Source: Rhabdornis inornatus
Taxonomy: Eukaryota; Chordata; Aves; Passeriformes; Rhabdornithidae
DNA: 64,000 bases
Assembly: GCA_013397075.1 (NCBI GenBank)
Contig: VWZS01000305.1
Span: 62,001-126,000 of the forward strand
Direction: 5' to 3'
Shown in pieces: positions 47,501 to 61,700 of the stretch (position 1 is its first letter; every line of letters begins with the position of its first letter). The notes below the pieces were generated by a model. The model had not been told where the DNA came from. It made no database searches and was given only the letters and a program-made list of their open reading frames with translations. Both the position numbers and the translations under genes were made by a program.

Positions 47501-50500
47501 TTAAATACATGGTTCTGTTTGGATAAAACAAATGGTTTTAGCATACATTTAAGTGTGCAGGTAGAGAAGCTTTGCAAAATCAAGACTACACACTCTAGTG
47601 ACAATAAATGATTTAAAACACAGGGTCACGAGCCTCATTTCTATTTTTGCTCACAGCAAGGCCCTTTCACAAGGCAGGGTCACCACAAATTGGAATGTGC
47701 AATCCCTCATTTTAGCTGGAGCATAATCAAAAGGCTCAGAACAATAAAACCAACCTCAGACTTCCTGGGCAATAGAGATGTACAAAGCAGCATTGGTGAG
47801 GCAACACCAGGTGGAGTTTATTAAATTGTGACTTCTTACTGAGCTCTGGAGCAATCAGGTTCCCTTAGCAGGTTGACAGAGATGGAGGGTTTTCTTTAAC
47901 TGCTTTTTCCTGATTATTAAATCATAAATCTACTGACTGTGGTCACAGAAAAGTGTACAGCTTTTACCACATTCATTGCATCTTGTTTTCAAGGGAAGGT
48001 CACCAATGGGTCTCACACAGAGGATTGCATTGCTGTTAATAAATGTGGGCTGAAAACATTTTAAAGCAATTTGCATTAAGATAAAACCTGCCTATAGAAA
48101 CACACATATGCAGTAAATATATGCAAGCATATATACAGGTCTCATAATGGCTTGAAAAGGCCAGTATGTATCCTTATGTTCTGTTGGTTTATGAGAACTG
48201 TAACTCATATTTTTAAAAAGGCTGATATGTCCATTTTTGGCCATGCTGGATTCTAGAGCATCCTGCAGACACAGTTGAATCAGTGTTTGATCTCATTCTG
48301 TTTTCTAGGTGGCACTGGCAATCTGTGCTATAAATTCATGTGGTGCCTGGAGGGTCTCTTTCATTTCATTCATTCGTGTTTCCCACTAGCAGTTCTGATT
48401 CAAGCTACAAACCTGCAAAGCAAACTGATTTATAACCTAGACAAATTGCAGAACTGACAACCCACAAAAAGGTCCCAGGGGGTGGTGAATATATTCTGAA
48501 GCCCTGAAATTAAAAGAAGAGCAAAGAAATAAAATTAAAAAGCAAAAAATAGCATAAATGTTTAATTTCTTTTAGTGCTATCTTAAAATGGAGCAATCCT
48601 ACGGCTAAACCAAAACTGTTAGAATCAATTAGTTCCGCAACAGGCTATGCCATTTGTTTGCAACTTTAAGGTTTGAAACACTGCCTGTGTCCTGTAACTT
48701 ACCAAAACAGAATCATTACATTGACTGGGAGATTGTGTATGTAAGTACACACACCCCCCACATATGTACACACCTGGCCTGACCTACCAGGTCCTCCCTC
48801 TTCTGCAGAAACAGCTGGGGGCTGAGGGAGCTGCCTCGGGGGGCTGGGACCTGACCTGCTGGCTATGCTCACTTAGCCATACCCAGTACTTGCACCAGTG
48901 CTTCAAGGGGTTTCCCATATCTGGGAATCCAGGGATCTGCCCTTTACCCTCTTGACAAGTACTTCAAATTGCACAGGTCCAGAATGGCAGTAATGTAGTA
49001 CATCCTCATCCAATCACCAGGACATATGTGAGTTTCAGCCCCTCATTTGGCACTATTTGTTGTGACAATTTAATAAAACAATACTGTAATTTTTTTCATG
49101 CTTGTCTTAATGTAACGCTGTAAGAACCAAGACATGAACTCAAAGGAAAAGTTCAGAGGCTAAGAGCTGCTTTTAAGCCTTAGGAAATGCTGAAATGGAA
49201 ACAAAGCAGGAATTGTCAGACATGTAGGAAACCATTTCTGCTTCATATTCATTGAAGACATTGGAATTGTTCCAAAGAGGAGCCGGTCCATTAAACCTCC
49301 TAAGAGTGTCTGCACTGAGTCAAATCAAAAGCTCATCAAGACAGTATCATGTCTTCAACAGTTATTGGTAGCAGCTACTGAAAAAGAACAAAAGAAAGAG
49401 GTCAGGGAAAGGGAAAGGGGACCTACCTAACCTCTAATAAAATCCATGCATTATGGACTTCTGGAGCTATTCTCCATCTTACCCTTTCAGGCCTGATGCT
49501 CACACTCTCTTTTATTGACCTGCTTGTACTTTTGGTATTCGAAAAGTTTATGGTGGGGAATTTATGGCAGAGAAAAATTTATGGCAGTGGCTCTCCTTCT
49601 TGAATTATATTTTGTGTGAAAGAATGTTCCCTTTAGTTTCCTTTAAATGTTCTGCCTGATCATTTAATTCACCGTCCCCAGCTCCTCCCCTGCAGTGAGC
49701 AATTACACACTTTCTGACCTATATGGAAAGCTGCAGTATTTTACATTCCATGTAATTTTCTTTTCCCTATTGGAGAATCCCAGCCTATTTACTTTCCCCA
49801 TATACAGGAGCTGATCACCCTTTGGTGTCCATCTCTGCCTTTCCTATAGTTTGACTGTAAGGCCCTCAAGAATATGAGAGAGTCCTGCCTCATCTTAAAA
49901 AGTGCCTTTCTCATCAGTGCTGCCTTCTTCTGATACAGCTGACATTACAGACAGCCAGGAGGAAGGCACAGGCTGCAGAATTTCTGTAGGTAGCATTCAT
50001 GCAAAGGAGCACAGTTCCTGCATTGCGCACTGGAAAAGAGACAGCACCACCCCACCAGTTATATCATCCAGTTACCTCTGGCCATGCAGCAGCCCAGTGA
50101 CATTGCACTGCCCAAGGCTGGGCCAGGCAGGATTAACAGCAGGAGATACTTTTGTGAAAACCAAGCAGCAGGAAAGGACTGATGTGTTTGGATTTGTTTT
50201 ATAGCCTAAGATGCAAAGCAGGTAGGAATACCTTGGACTGATTCCAGCTATATTGCATAGTGGCGTCCGAAGATATCACCACTAAAGAGCCCTTTTATTT
50301 TTCGAGCCACGCCTCAGTAGTAAGGAGAGCTTGTTCAGTGGGCCTGCAGCCAAAGGGTCCAACTGTCTGACTTTCCAAAGCTGATGTTTACTGTCTCTTG
50401 TATGGCAAAGCTGCTGCCTGGAGAGCAGCTGGCTGGAGGTGTCTGGAACAATCCCAGCCACCATCTCATAAGAAACTCTTTCTACATCTCTGCTTTCCCA

Positions 50501-53085
50501 CAAAGGCTCATATTTTATGATTGCTGGTGGGCAGGAGGTTGATGAAATGCATAGCTAATCTGAAAACATAAAAAGGCAACAGGCAAGATCTAAAAAATAC
50601 ACCAGTCATGGTTAGGTCTGTGAAATCAATAACACACATAGTCATTGTACGAGGAGGAACAACAAACTCACTGCACCCTCCACCAGCTGGTTTCCTGTCT
50701 GTGGTGTAATGGGTGGGAGTCTGGGTGGTAAATCTACACCGTGCTAAAAGCCAGATTATAAATTCATTGTCCTCTCCTTTCGTCCCCCTCTTCTATGGGC
50801 TCTCCAGAGCTAAGAGACAAATTGTACCAGATTCATTTTAACTACATATTTATTTTTAGAAAGCCTGAAATGTCACTTTCTTGTGCCTGAGAACAAAGGG
50901 TTTTTTGAAGCAGAATCCCCCCTTGAATCAGAAATGGGGAAAAATGCAGCAGTGTCAGCTTTGACACCTTGGAAACTGTGAACTCTGCTTCTCTCTTGGT
51001 GGTCCCTTTCAGTTTGGGTAGATGATTTTATGAGTGAAACTAAATATGCCAGCACCTTCGTTCCCAGTCCCCATGCAGAAAAGTGGGATTTGAATCCCCC
51101 ATGCTCTCCACCTGGCAGACAAACACCCTGCCAAAACCAAACTGAAAAACAATGAAAAGTGGTGAGTCAGTAATTACTCATCCCTGTCAACATTAGCCAC
51201 ATGCCTGCTACTGTGTCTGTGTCACCTCCTTTGCCCCGAGGCCGCGGGTCAGGTAATCTCCTGCAGTGTTAGAGATCAGCTTGTGCAGCCCTTTCACATC
51301 TGCAGGTCACAACCATTGTAGGTGCTTCACAGTCCACCTTCACAGATCTGTCTGGGGACAAGTCCTGTGGCTGTCCCTTCTGTCCACAACATGTCACTAA
51401 CATTGCTCAGAGGTCACAAGTACTGACGTGTATCTTGAGGCTGACCTGAAGGAAGGCACATTACAAAGGCAGTTTCAAAAGTTGTGTTGTGAGTGAAAGG
51501 CCAGGTCCTTTTCCCCTGAGTCTCCTCTGATGTTCACAGCCTATGCCAGCAAAAAACCAAAAAGTATTGCTTAGGATCTGAGTCCCAAATATACAAAGGC
51601 CAGTTTACCCCAATCAGTTTATTGAGGATGCTTCACCTTCTTATGGTCAGAATACTGAAATTCTCCCAAGTGATCAAGAGGCACAGATCACCACATACAA
51701 TTCTTGACATCAACAGGAAGGGAAAGAAAGATGTTCCATTTGCTTTTTGACACATTGGGGTTTTGCAGGTAAGAGACAGAGATGCTGCATTTTCTGGCTC
51801 ATTTTCTTGACCATGAGAGATGCAGAAGAACCAGCAGCTCCATACCGTCACAGGGTGGAGGTATTTATATATAGCATGCTCAGCTCAGGAGGGAGGTGTG
51901 AGTTGCCTGTGAGCCACCCTCACCTGCTGACCATCTTCTAGCAGATAAGAAATAGCCTTCAGTCTAAACAAGACCATTGTCCCATTTTTCTAGAATAATT
52001 TCCTCAAAATTTTCTGAATATGAATAAATAGGTCAAATGAGGAAAACACAAAGTTTTAGAAAATCTCCAACCTCCTGGGGCTACCTCAGCTACCTGAATA
52101 TTGCTGTGCATTGCAATGGCAAGACAACTGTCAACAGGGCTGTTCCTCAGAACGGCAGTGGCAGTGTTTATTTTGTTGGTTGTGGGGCAGCCTGTGTATA
52201 TGATTCATGACAGATAAGCTTATCTACTGAGAGCTTCTTTGAGAAGCTGGAGACTCATTCCAACTGATACATTCACTGGTGTTGATAAATGTAAAGAGAA
52301 ACCAAGTCCACTATTTTTTCTCCTTTTTCAGTAGTGTGTTTTTCACATAAAGGGACATGAAGATGCTGCTTTTGTAACTTGCTCTCCTCCTGAGGACAGA
52401 AAGACAGTACTGTTGCTTTTAGTCGAGTAAAGCATTGTCTGTGCACAGCCCAGAAGTCTCCAGCTACCGTGGCAAGCAGCCAAACAAAAAAGATTGCTCC
52501 TTTTTGAGTCTCAAGTGTCATTGAAGTGTGACATATTAGAAAGAATGGCCTTGGATGGAAAATATACCTTGACCCATGACTCAGCTAACTGGATAACAGA
52601 AACCTCTCGCTCTGTCTTCTGATTTTTACAGTCTGGGAGGATCTCTGTTTCTGATAGCATGGACCTCATCTCAGCAGTGAAATGGCTCTCTGAGCAGCCT
52701 TCCTAATTGCATCACATACGGCCTTCTGCTCCCTTTCACTGATAATCACCCAAGCACCTTGTGGCTAACAAGCAGATGCAGATTTTGCTTCTGTGGGAAG
52801 CGCCATTAAAGAAGTATTAACGTACTTTTGCTTTCTGTTAGGTAATGAGGGATTTTATCATCCTTTGTGGAAAATTGACCATAGGTGCCTGCTTTTATTT
52901 TGTATTTCATTCCAGCCCACCCGTCTGTTCTCCTTCTCTGCAGTGGAAGTAAAGAAGTAGGTTGGCGTGTGATTAGCTAGGGCTTCGCAAACAAGCACTG
53001 GCTCACCTCCAGTTCCAGGATCCTTGTTCATGTATACAACCTTCAGATGTGTGCTATGCTCTGTTCTGCTACACTACATTATTCT
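41541..53085. other. Non-coding interval
   Basis: No recognisable coding exon, structured RNA or tandem array is seen in this 11.5-kb stretch. Reading frames are short, both strands are interrupted by frequent stops, and none resembles a known protein. Possible old LINE remnants (for example near 46.5-46.7 kb) are too diverged to call. Confidence 0.55.
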
Positions 53086-53090
53086 ACTCT

Positions 53091-53149
53091 ATTCTATTCT
53101 ATTCTATTCTATTCTATTCTATTCTATTCTATTCTATTCTATTCTATTC
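53091..53149. repeat. ATTCT pentanucleotide microsatellite (about 12 units)
   Basis: About twelve perfect ATTCT units follow a degenerate lead-in (TTCTGCTACACTACATT ATTCTACTCT). The same motif, when expanded in human ATXN10, unpairs readily. Here it is short and intergenic. Confidence 0.95.
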
Positions 53150-56100
53150 CAATTTTCTTGCCCTTGTCCGGATTCCAGGTCAGGTGATGTGTACTTGGGA
53201 CGATCAGATGTCTGTAAATCAGATTCCATAAATGTGCTCGCCATGGCAAAAGGCCTCCTCTTCTTTCCCACCTCCTAACTAAAACCTCATCTGGAGTGCT
53301 CCATGCCACTGTGTGGATGCAGGCTGAGTCCCTTCCAGCTGGTGTGCTGCTGATGCAGTTATTGCAGGAGCAGCACCCACTGCCAACTGTTTTGTGGATT
53401 AGATCTACAGAAATTGCCATGCCAGAGCAGGACACTGGTCCATCTAGTGGCTAATATAAGATTTTTTAGAGAAAGACATAAAAGGCTTATAATGAATCCA
53501 ATTAGTCAATATTATACCAGTGGGGGATATTTCTCCCTGACCTCAGCTGGTTATCAGATTATGTACCCTGAAGCATGAGGATTGATAGTCTTTGTCATTT
53601 CAGTGCATCCAGAGTAGCTGCAGATGCTCTGCTTATTCATATTTATGTTTAGGAACAAATTCAAGTCATATACAAGAATGTGCAATTCTTCTGCTGTTTC
53701 AGTGGTGTCAAACTAGCAGTGAATCAGATACATTTATTGGTTAAAGACATGTCTTTGAACATAGAAGAATAATGTCAAGCTTTGATTTTTTTTTCTACGT
53801 TCTAGGAAATAGATCAGTTGCTACAGAAGTGTGCTGCTTTCACTGTGATATTCTTTAGCAGACTTTTTCAATATGGGCACAGCAATTTCAAAGAAAACAA
53901 CAAAACCAAACAGCTGGCATTTACCGAGGCAGACTTTACACAGGAGCGAGATCAATCTAAGGAAAGTAAGCTTCAAGTGCCTACTATAATATTGATATGT
54001 ACCTCAGATTTCAGTGGTTTTTAATGCATTTTTAATGAAGAAACACTTTTTCGAAACAGAGTATGGCCCTTCAAAATACTGCCATGATATTTTCTGCTGA
54101 ATTCACCTGGTTCTAAAAGGTAACACAGTAGCACTGAAGGTGGGTATAAAACCTCCCAAAATCCCGATATTTATTATGAATGTGACTTATTTGTGAGAAG
54201 GAAGCATGTATGTGAATGTCCATGTGTGTTCGTGCATTTATAGGTCTGACATCAAGCTGGTCTGCTGTTTACTATGAGAGGTTGCTGAAAGCTGTACACA
54301 GGGACCAGTTCCTGATGAATTTAGCCAGTCCTCTTTGTGATGTTCAGGGTGACTCACTGGCTGGTGTGGGGAACATAATTCATCCTGCAGATTTCTCCTA
54401 GTTTTTGCTATGATTATTGCTTTGAGTATTCACTGGTTCACAAATTAGTACCTGTACTCATCACCTAAACTTCATGGTTACATACCTACTCCCTGCTGAA
54501 GACTCACCCAAGTCATCTAGGGGCTTTTGGGAGAAGCACATGTACAACAGGTGTTGTTGCTATTTTGGAAGAATGTTCATTTGTGTAAGTTGTGCTTAGT
54601 ATGGTTTTGGCGTTACTGACATATTCATTTTTTTAAAGATAGAGAGGCAACAGGAGAGCTGCTGTATGAATCAGAAGATGAAGTGCTTGCTAAAGAAATT
54701 ACCTAATTACCTCTCGTGTAATTAATGCTTAAACATTAGTTAATATCTGGTGAACATCTGCACATACTATTCCTAAAAATAACATTCAATTCTGGTTTCT
54801 CCAGGAGAAACATTAGAGAGCCATGCCTCTTTCCTATGATGTGGTGCATTTGAAAATAAAACAGAAGTGTGGTGCTTGGATGAATTCCGAAAACATTTCC
54901 AATTCATCATTTGCCTCTGATTTCATTCCCTGATTTGTCATTGTGTTGCAACACTTTTCTCCAGCTGTCCTCCCCGCCTTCATGCAGGGTTTAAATGACA
55001 TTGCATCCCAGGCCCCTTGCAGGGTTTCAGATGGCCAATTACACTGTTCCAAGGGGATGCACAGAGCAAGTATTTGCATCACCTGCCATTAGCACGTAGG
55101 AGCACAGTGTCCTCAGGACTCACTTTCCTATGGGAGGAGGAGGAGAGGCTGTTCCAGAGACCAGGGCAGAGGCCAGTCTTGTCCACTCATGCATGGGATT
55201 CAACTTGAGCCACCCACCTCCCTCACTGGGGACCTGTTCAGAGCAGACTGTTCTCAACAACTGGTTTGGGTTGCCTGTCTGTGGAAAGCTGTGTGACAGA
55301 AAAGCTCAGAGTCTGGTGAGCACCTGGACTGGGACATGTCTGGTGTATGCCTCCAGATGAGGACCTTGGACTTGTGCTTAGGTGCAGTAAGGTAGGTACA
55401 ACTGTAGAGTGTCTGAATTCAGCTCCTCTTCTGAATATCCATCTGTGGGGAAGTCTCTCCTTCTGCACTGCAAATTAAGCTTAGAACTTGGATACAAAAA
55501 ATAGCAACCTATCACAAACTACCCATGGGGAGAAGTAGGGCGTTTTGGCTTGCTGGAGGTTTGGACACATTTTCCATTGGTGTTATTCTGGGACAATAAT
55601 CAATGTCTAGTTTGTCCTTCCAGACTATGACTCAGAAGCCTATCAGTCTACTCTAAAACTTGGATGAACAATCAAAATCTAGACTGAAAATCAAAGATGA
55701 TGGAGGATGGCATCTATCTCCTTTTCACAGCATGCATCTTCATATGCTCTCTGAATATTTCAAAGTGTTTTGGCACATATTATCCTGAAATGTTTGTTTC
55801 AGCTCTGGCAGTTAATGAAAACTCATCAAATGCAGTATTATATTGACATTTAGATGCATGCCTTCTCTATTAGTAGTTCTTGTCTCTTCATTTCCATGAA
55901 CATAAAAGTTGCGAAGTTGAGTCTTGGTTTCTGATTTATGTACTGCCTGTTCCTAGCACAAAGATTTTTGTAGACAATGAACTGCAGCAAATGAATTCTG
56001 AGCAGAGTGCCAGAACAGCTACCGAAGTGACCCCAGACATAAATTTGTCCCACCATATCTACTTAGAATTTTTGACTATTTACAAAGGAGTTGGCTGAAA

Positions 56101-58700
56101 AAGCCCTTTAGCTTGAGTATGTCTAAAGTTCAGTTTATTTTTTCCGACTCGGGTCCTGCAGGACTCCTAAGGATTCCAGGCACCAGACAGCTGTGTTTAG
56201 CCTTGCCTGTTGCAGTAACGTCAAGGAAACCTATCATAACTGGCAAGCCTTCTAAACACGAGTGCTTATGGATTACAAAAGGAGAAAACATGCAGATTAA
56301 AATAAACTGTTACCAGACAGAAAGACACCCACCCTCTTCCCCTATAACTTCTTTAAAAAAGCCCTGGGAATTTGCTTTGATCAGACTTTAAGGTGAGAGC
56401 AGATCTCCTGGAAGTTATCTTCAAGCTAACAAAATAGTGATAAGCTAGGAAGGAAATGGAGCCAAGATACGTCATGTTTGTTAAAAGACAAAAATCTGGT
56501 GATTGTGACAAACCCTGCTTAGATCAAGGAGAGAGGACATTGAAGAATGAGCCTCACTGGGACCTGAACAGGATTTCTATTCTTGCATTGTTGCTCTTTT
56601 TGTGTGGCTTTGGAATTTGTGCTTCTATGGAGGACACACAGAGAGACTTGAAAATTCAGCCACCTCTGGCTGGCTTTCCCCTTGCTGGGAGAGAGTCAAA
56701 GTATAGAATGCTTTGTGAAAAACAAAATGAAAAACAAAGGAACAAGAAACAAACCCCAAACCAAAACAACCCCACCCAACAAAAACCCACCCAAACTTCT
56801 CCCTCACTATTGGTCTCTATTGAGGAGTTGAGTCACTGAGTGCTTTCAAAGCCAACACATGCTCATATGCAGACTTCTTGAGACACAAGGAGAATGAGCT
56901 TCCTAATGGAACACTTCATGTTATTGTGGAAAAAATAAAATTTGGTCCACTCAGTCAAAGACACATTAGTATGCATCACTTTACCAGGCTGCTGTAAAAT
57001 CATCTTCACTAGCCAGTTGATGGAGGGCTTGTGTTGAGCAGCTGGAAGAGCCTTATGAAATTGAGCCTTTAATTTTCATGGACACCTTCCAGGTTTAAAA
57101 TGGAATGAGCGAGATGAGAATTTGCGAGAGAGCATGGTTCCATCAGCCTTCAGCCAACAAGAGATGGAAAGTCTCCCTGCCACAGCAGGAGCAGCCAGGT
57201 CTAAAAATGTCACTAAGATGGGAGTCACCACCACCCTTGAAAAGGTGTCCAGGAAAAATGGGATGCACCCCTTTTGTGGAGTACCTCCTTCTTTACACTG
57301 ACCACAAGAGAAACACAGGAAGTAACGTTTTTGACTGTTTGTTTAGTTTTTTACCCCTAAAATCTGTGTCTGGTTGAACAACTCAAGGAAAATGTCTTAT
57401 TGCCTCTGCAGATGCCAAGGCCTTGGTGCAGATAAGCGGAGGACTCCACTGTGTTATTGGTCAGGGCTCCTCCACCCAACGATATTTAGAGTAAAGAAGC
57501 CCAACAGCACAAACAGGATTTGTGTGTGCAGTTATCTTGTTTGCCTGGATTTTTAATGGCAGTAAATTGCTTGACAGGACATTCAGAGGAAGGTGAAAAC
57601 AAACAGTCTTCCATTTGGAGTTTCTCTGCTGGTGCAGGGTTTTTAACCTGAGAGCCCAGAGTAACCTAAAGTCACATGGAGAAAAGGTCAGAAGTGATTA
57701 TGACTCTGAAAGAAACTGGATGCTTGCAAGCTTCTCATCAGCAAGGACTTCTGCTTAGCACATCATTTCCACAGGGCAGTTTTGTTCCAGCTGTGTTAGA
57801 TATAATGCTTAGATAAGAACTACAAAACACAGACAGTAAAAGACTTCTATTTGAAGTTGTGGTGAACACGCCAAGAATAACTCAGGACTCACCCTGGTGT
57901 ATTCAGGGCAAAAAGTAGAGTAAATGCCAGGCAAAAGGAGTGTGCCTTGCACATCAACTCAGAACATTTGTATGTTATTTGCTGTTGGCCGGTTCCTAAC
58001 ACTGTCCCAAAACCATCTAAATGGCAGGGAAACATTCCTGTAGGTAGTTTGCCATGTGTCCTGAGACCCAGGACCCCTTTGGATGCAGCTGGTGTTCAGG
58101 AGATTACCTGGGCCTTTCAAAGCTTGCTGTTCACTGGGTCTGATACCCATCTGTAATTGTGAATTAATATGCTATTAGACACTTCCAGTATTGCTTGAAA
58201 ATGTTTTACTCAAATTCCATACAATGTCCTGCAGGTTCTGGATCTTCAGATAAGGTACGGAAGGGCATTTTAATGGTGTCATTTATGTACTCTGAATGTC
58301 ACATCAGTCTTTGGCTTCAATTGCCCTGACTTGGCAGCAGGATTGTTTTGCTTTATTCCTGTTTTCTTCCAAGCCTATACCAGGCACTGAGTCTGGGCTG
58401 TCAAGGAAGGTAGGAGAGGGAAGTCACAGAGAATTGTCATAGTCCTTCACATGCTGCACCTTGGCTCTGTCAGCACTTCAGAGCAGGAGTAAAAAGGTAG
58501 TGCAAGCAGCACATGCACCAGAGGAAACAGTGAAACAGGGCACTTTGTTCAGCTGAGCACCACAGCTAAGTTAGATAGCAAGAGCAGTGCTCACTTTCCT
58601 TCACAATCTGATGGCCTGCACAGACATCTCACAGCTCTTGGTTTTCCAGTTTTATGTTCCTCCTCATGTTGCTACTTCCTTGCCCTTCCCTTCAGACCTT
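53150..58700. other. Non-coding interval with one exon-like segment
   Basis: I see no recognisable gene. The best exon-like piece is 53806-53965. An A/C-rich low-complexity patch (ACCAAAACAACCCCACCCAA and similar) lies at about 56725-56795. Otherwise the sequence is featureless. Confidence 0.55.
53806..53965 (+). other. Exon-like open segment, unassigned
   Basis: A strong acceptor (nine T, then CTACGTTCTAG) is followed by 160 open bases reading EIDQLLQKCAAFTVIFFSRL and continuing to TEADFTQERDQSKE. The segment ends at a good donor (GGAAA|GTAAGC). I do not recognise the protein and no partner exon was found. It could be a coding exon of an unknown gene, an exon of a non-coding transcript, or chance. 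Confidence 0.2.
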
Positions 58701-58704
58701 CTAT

Positions 58705-58799
58705 CCCATCCCATCCCATCCCATCCCATCCCATCCCGTCCCGTCCCGTCCCGTCCCGTCCCGTCCCGTCCCATCCCATCCCATCCCATCCCATCCCAT
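58705..58799. repeat. Symmetric CCCAT/CCCGT pentanucleotide array
   Basis: There are nineteen perfect units: six CCCAT, then seven CCCGT, then six CCCAT. The only difference between the two unit types is a CpG versus CpA step. Translations give Ser/Pro/His/Arg repeats on both strands, which are spurious reading frames. Confidence 0.95.
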
Positions 58800-61700
58800 G
58801 CCTGCCAACCAGCCTCAGGCAACTCACACAAGAGGCTTGGGGCAGATAGTCTCTCCCTGTCCAGGTGCAATGTGGCTGCTGTTCCCTCCCCTTTCCTAAC
58901 CAGCCATCACACCCACATCCAACTGCCACTAAGCAATGCAGCACAAAGCCAGCAGATTTGCATACATCTGTGCAAACTTTCTGTGAGGTCTGAGTGGCTG
59001 AGTTTCACCTTGGGTTTCAGGCTAATGTGGAGCCAGACAGTGGTGGGCATCAGCAAGTGTGCAGAAGGGATATGTCTTGTCACTTCTGCTTGCCAGGTTG
59101 GGTTTTCCACTGTTGGAAAATTCACTGTCCACTTGTATTCAAAAGTTCTCTTTAGTGAGACTAAAATTATTGTCAAGACTTTGCTGCTTTTGGCACTGAC
59201 ACATGTGAGGGAAGTCTTTGGGATTGTTTAGTCTAGAAGAAATACCAGTTTTGTACCAGTTTTCAAGTAGAAGAAGTACCAGTTTTCAAATAGGATAAAT
59301 ACTACAAGCTAGAAAAAGGGCATGCTCTCTATGTCCTTGCAGAATAAGACGAAATGGAAGGAGCTTAAATTATCAATACAGAAATTTTGCTTGGGCACTA
59401 GGGAAAGCTTTCTCATGGTAAAGATGACAGTGCAGCCATGGAACAGTTTATTAAGGAGAATTGTGTAGCTTTCATCAAGTTGCCAGAGCAGGAGGTGACA
59501 GAAGTCCAGCACAGATTAGATCAGTATCTGACTCTGCTGGAACAGGCAGATGGACCTGGTGACCTCTCAAGGTTTCTTCCAACCCAGTTTTCTCTGACTC
59601 GTTTTCAATAAGTAGTACCAAGGAACCGCAGTCAGGGCAGTTTTGGAGTCTGTATTAAGATGGGTAAGAGAGCACCTCTACCCTGGGGAACACAGAGAGT
59701 TGAGAGAGATGAGACAAAGTGTGCTTGGGAGAAGAGGGAGGCAGGGAGAGGGAAGGTTTCCCAAAGCTGCTAGTGTTAAGGCAGTGGGGAGGAATCTTGC
59801 TTTTGGAGCCAACATCTACAGGCTCTCTGACCAGAGACTGGTCAGAAACATCAAGCTTTTGTGTTGCCAGTGTGTCTGAAGTTTGGTGAATTTTATATTG
59901 CTTTCAAATAATTTAATGTTCTGCAGTCTGTGTCAGAAGGCTACAAAACTTCCCATTCTGCATTTCAGAGACCCTAAAATATTTCAATTTCCTTATCAAA
60001 TTCCTTGTCAAACAAGGTTTTGCTCAGATAGTCCCAATGTGAGATTTCCAGGTGATGGTTTTCTGCGGAGGAGCCCAAGAGCTGGGGCAGATATCAATTT
60101 GATTTGATGATTCTCCCTGTCTTTCTCCCCTTTTCTCTGTGGATGATCATGGTTCATCTGTGAGCTTAAATCCCACACCACTCCAGATACTGTCTCACTG
60201 TGAAGAGAGAGTGCTGAAGAACCAGACTGCAGCAGCAGCTGCAAAGCAACTGAGCCTGCTCCTTCAGCTTCACCTGTGGAGATGAGAGCATCTAATAAAT
60301 TAGGCAAAATAATATTTATATTAATCATTTGATCTTGATCTTTTGGTGCTCCCACTTGCTACCTGGGGGACTTCCACAGAACCAGCTGGAGCTGTCACAT
60401 TTGGCTCTTGAGTTTGGAGCAAAGAAAGCCAACACATGTGCACAGGCTTGTGCTCAGAGGCAAACAGACCCGTCCCTGGTCATTCCCTGTCAGCAGGAGT
60501 GCAGCTCATAGAGTGATGTTATCTCCTGGAGATGGGGAAGCTGCAGAGGGGGCTGGTAGGAAGTGTGAAGCAGGGTATCTGTCTTTGTCCTTTTAATTTC
60601 CATGTTCACCAGGCAGGCAGTGCCCACCCCTGAGCTCACCAGCAGTGGATTTAGGGTAGGTCACATTCCTGGCTGCTTTGGAGAGCCTCAGCAGCACGGG
60701 CAGTGGGAGGCTGTGGCACATCCACACCAGAGGCTGCTCTGCTGGGTCAGAGCAGGGGTGTGCTGGCAGGTCTCAAGGCACTGCTGGCACAACACAGCAA
60801 GCCCCTGCAGTCTGGCAGGTGGATGGGCTCTGCCAGATTGCCTGCGAGCCAGCAAACAAATCAAGCAGAGTGGATGATGTCTCCAGGCAGCTCAGCTCCC
60901 ACCAGTGTTGTTTTTATTTCCAGCATCAGGGGAAGCAAGGCTGAGACTCTGCAGAGAGGCAGGGGAGGGGGCAGCTTGCCTTTGTTCACTCTGATTTCTT
61001 GGGAAGACACCAGAAGAGCCTTTCCCAGAACTGGCTTCACTGCCTTCTGCAATGCAAAAGCTGCCTAATTAAGGAGGAATAAAAAATAGATTTTTGTCCT
61101 ATTTTTTCTTTCTAGGAACTAATCTGACTCACTGTATTGTCATGCATTCCTTACAGACCAGCTTACTTCTGTTTACCCAATGCAGTGCACAGCCCTGTGC
61201 TCTCTTTTGGCTGTGAAATCACAGCACCCAAGTGGACCTTGGTGACTTCCCATTATCTCCACCAGCTATCCCTAGGAGCCCACTGGTCTCGGTCCAGCTG
61301 CTCTGCATTTATGTGAGGAAGTCTAAGACAGCTGGAACCTGCTCTTTTCAGCAATTTCTGCTTTAGTGGGCAGTGGTGGCATCTCTGGGGAATATCACAG
61401 TCTGCAGGAGGGCAGGGTATCTTCCAGTCCAGCTGCTGTTTGACATTGGGTATTTATTAGTGGCAATTAGCAGGGAGAACTAAGTCCATCCTCTCCCCTG
61501 GGAGTCACTGGTGCTATTTAAAATAGCAGAACAACCAAACCAAACCAGGAGAAGAATCTTAGGGTTATCAACTCTCAAACACAACAACACATCAATACTC
61601 AAGCCTTTCAAATAACCTTTAGTTTCGTTTCAAATAACCATCAGCCTGTTTCAATGAAGAGCCACCCTTATAGAATTCCCTGAAGACCAAAAGTCTCTGG

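Noticed and set aside
53024..53278. Open frames rich in Leu/Tyr/Ser/Ile/Phe on the plus strand
   Set aside because: They are translations of the ATTCT repeat.
58587..59231. A 214-codon open frame on the plus strand
   Set aside because: Its repetitive Ser/His/Pro/Arg section is the CCCAT/CCCGT microsatellite and the rest has no protein resemblance.
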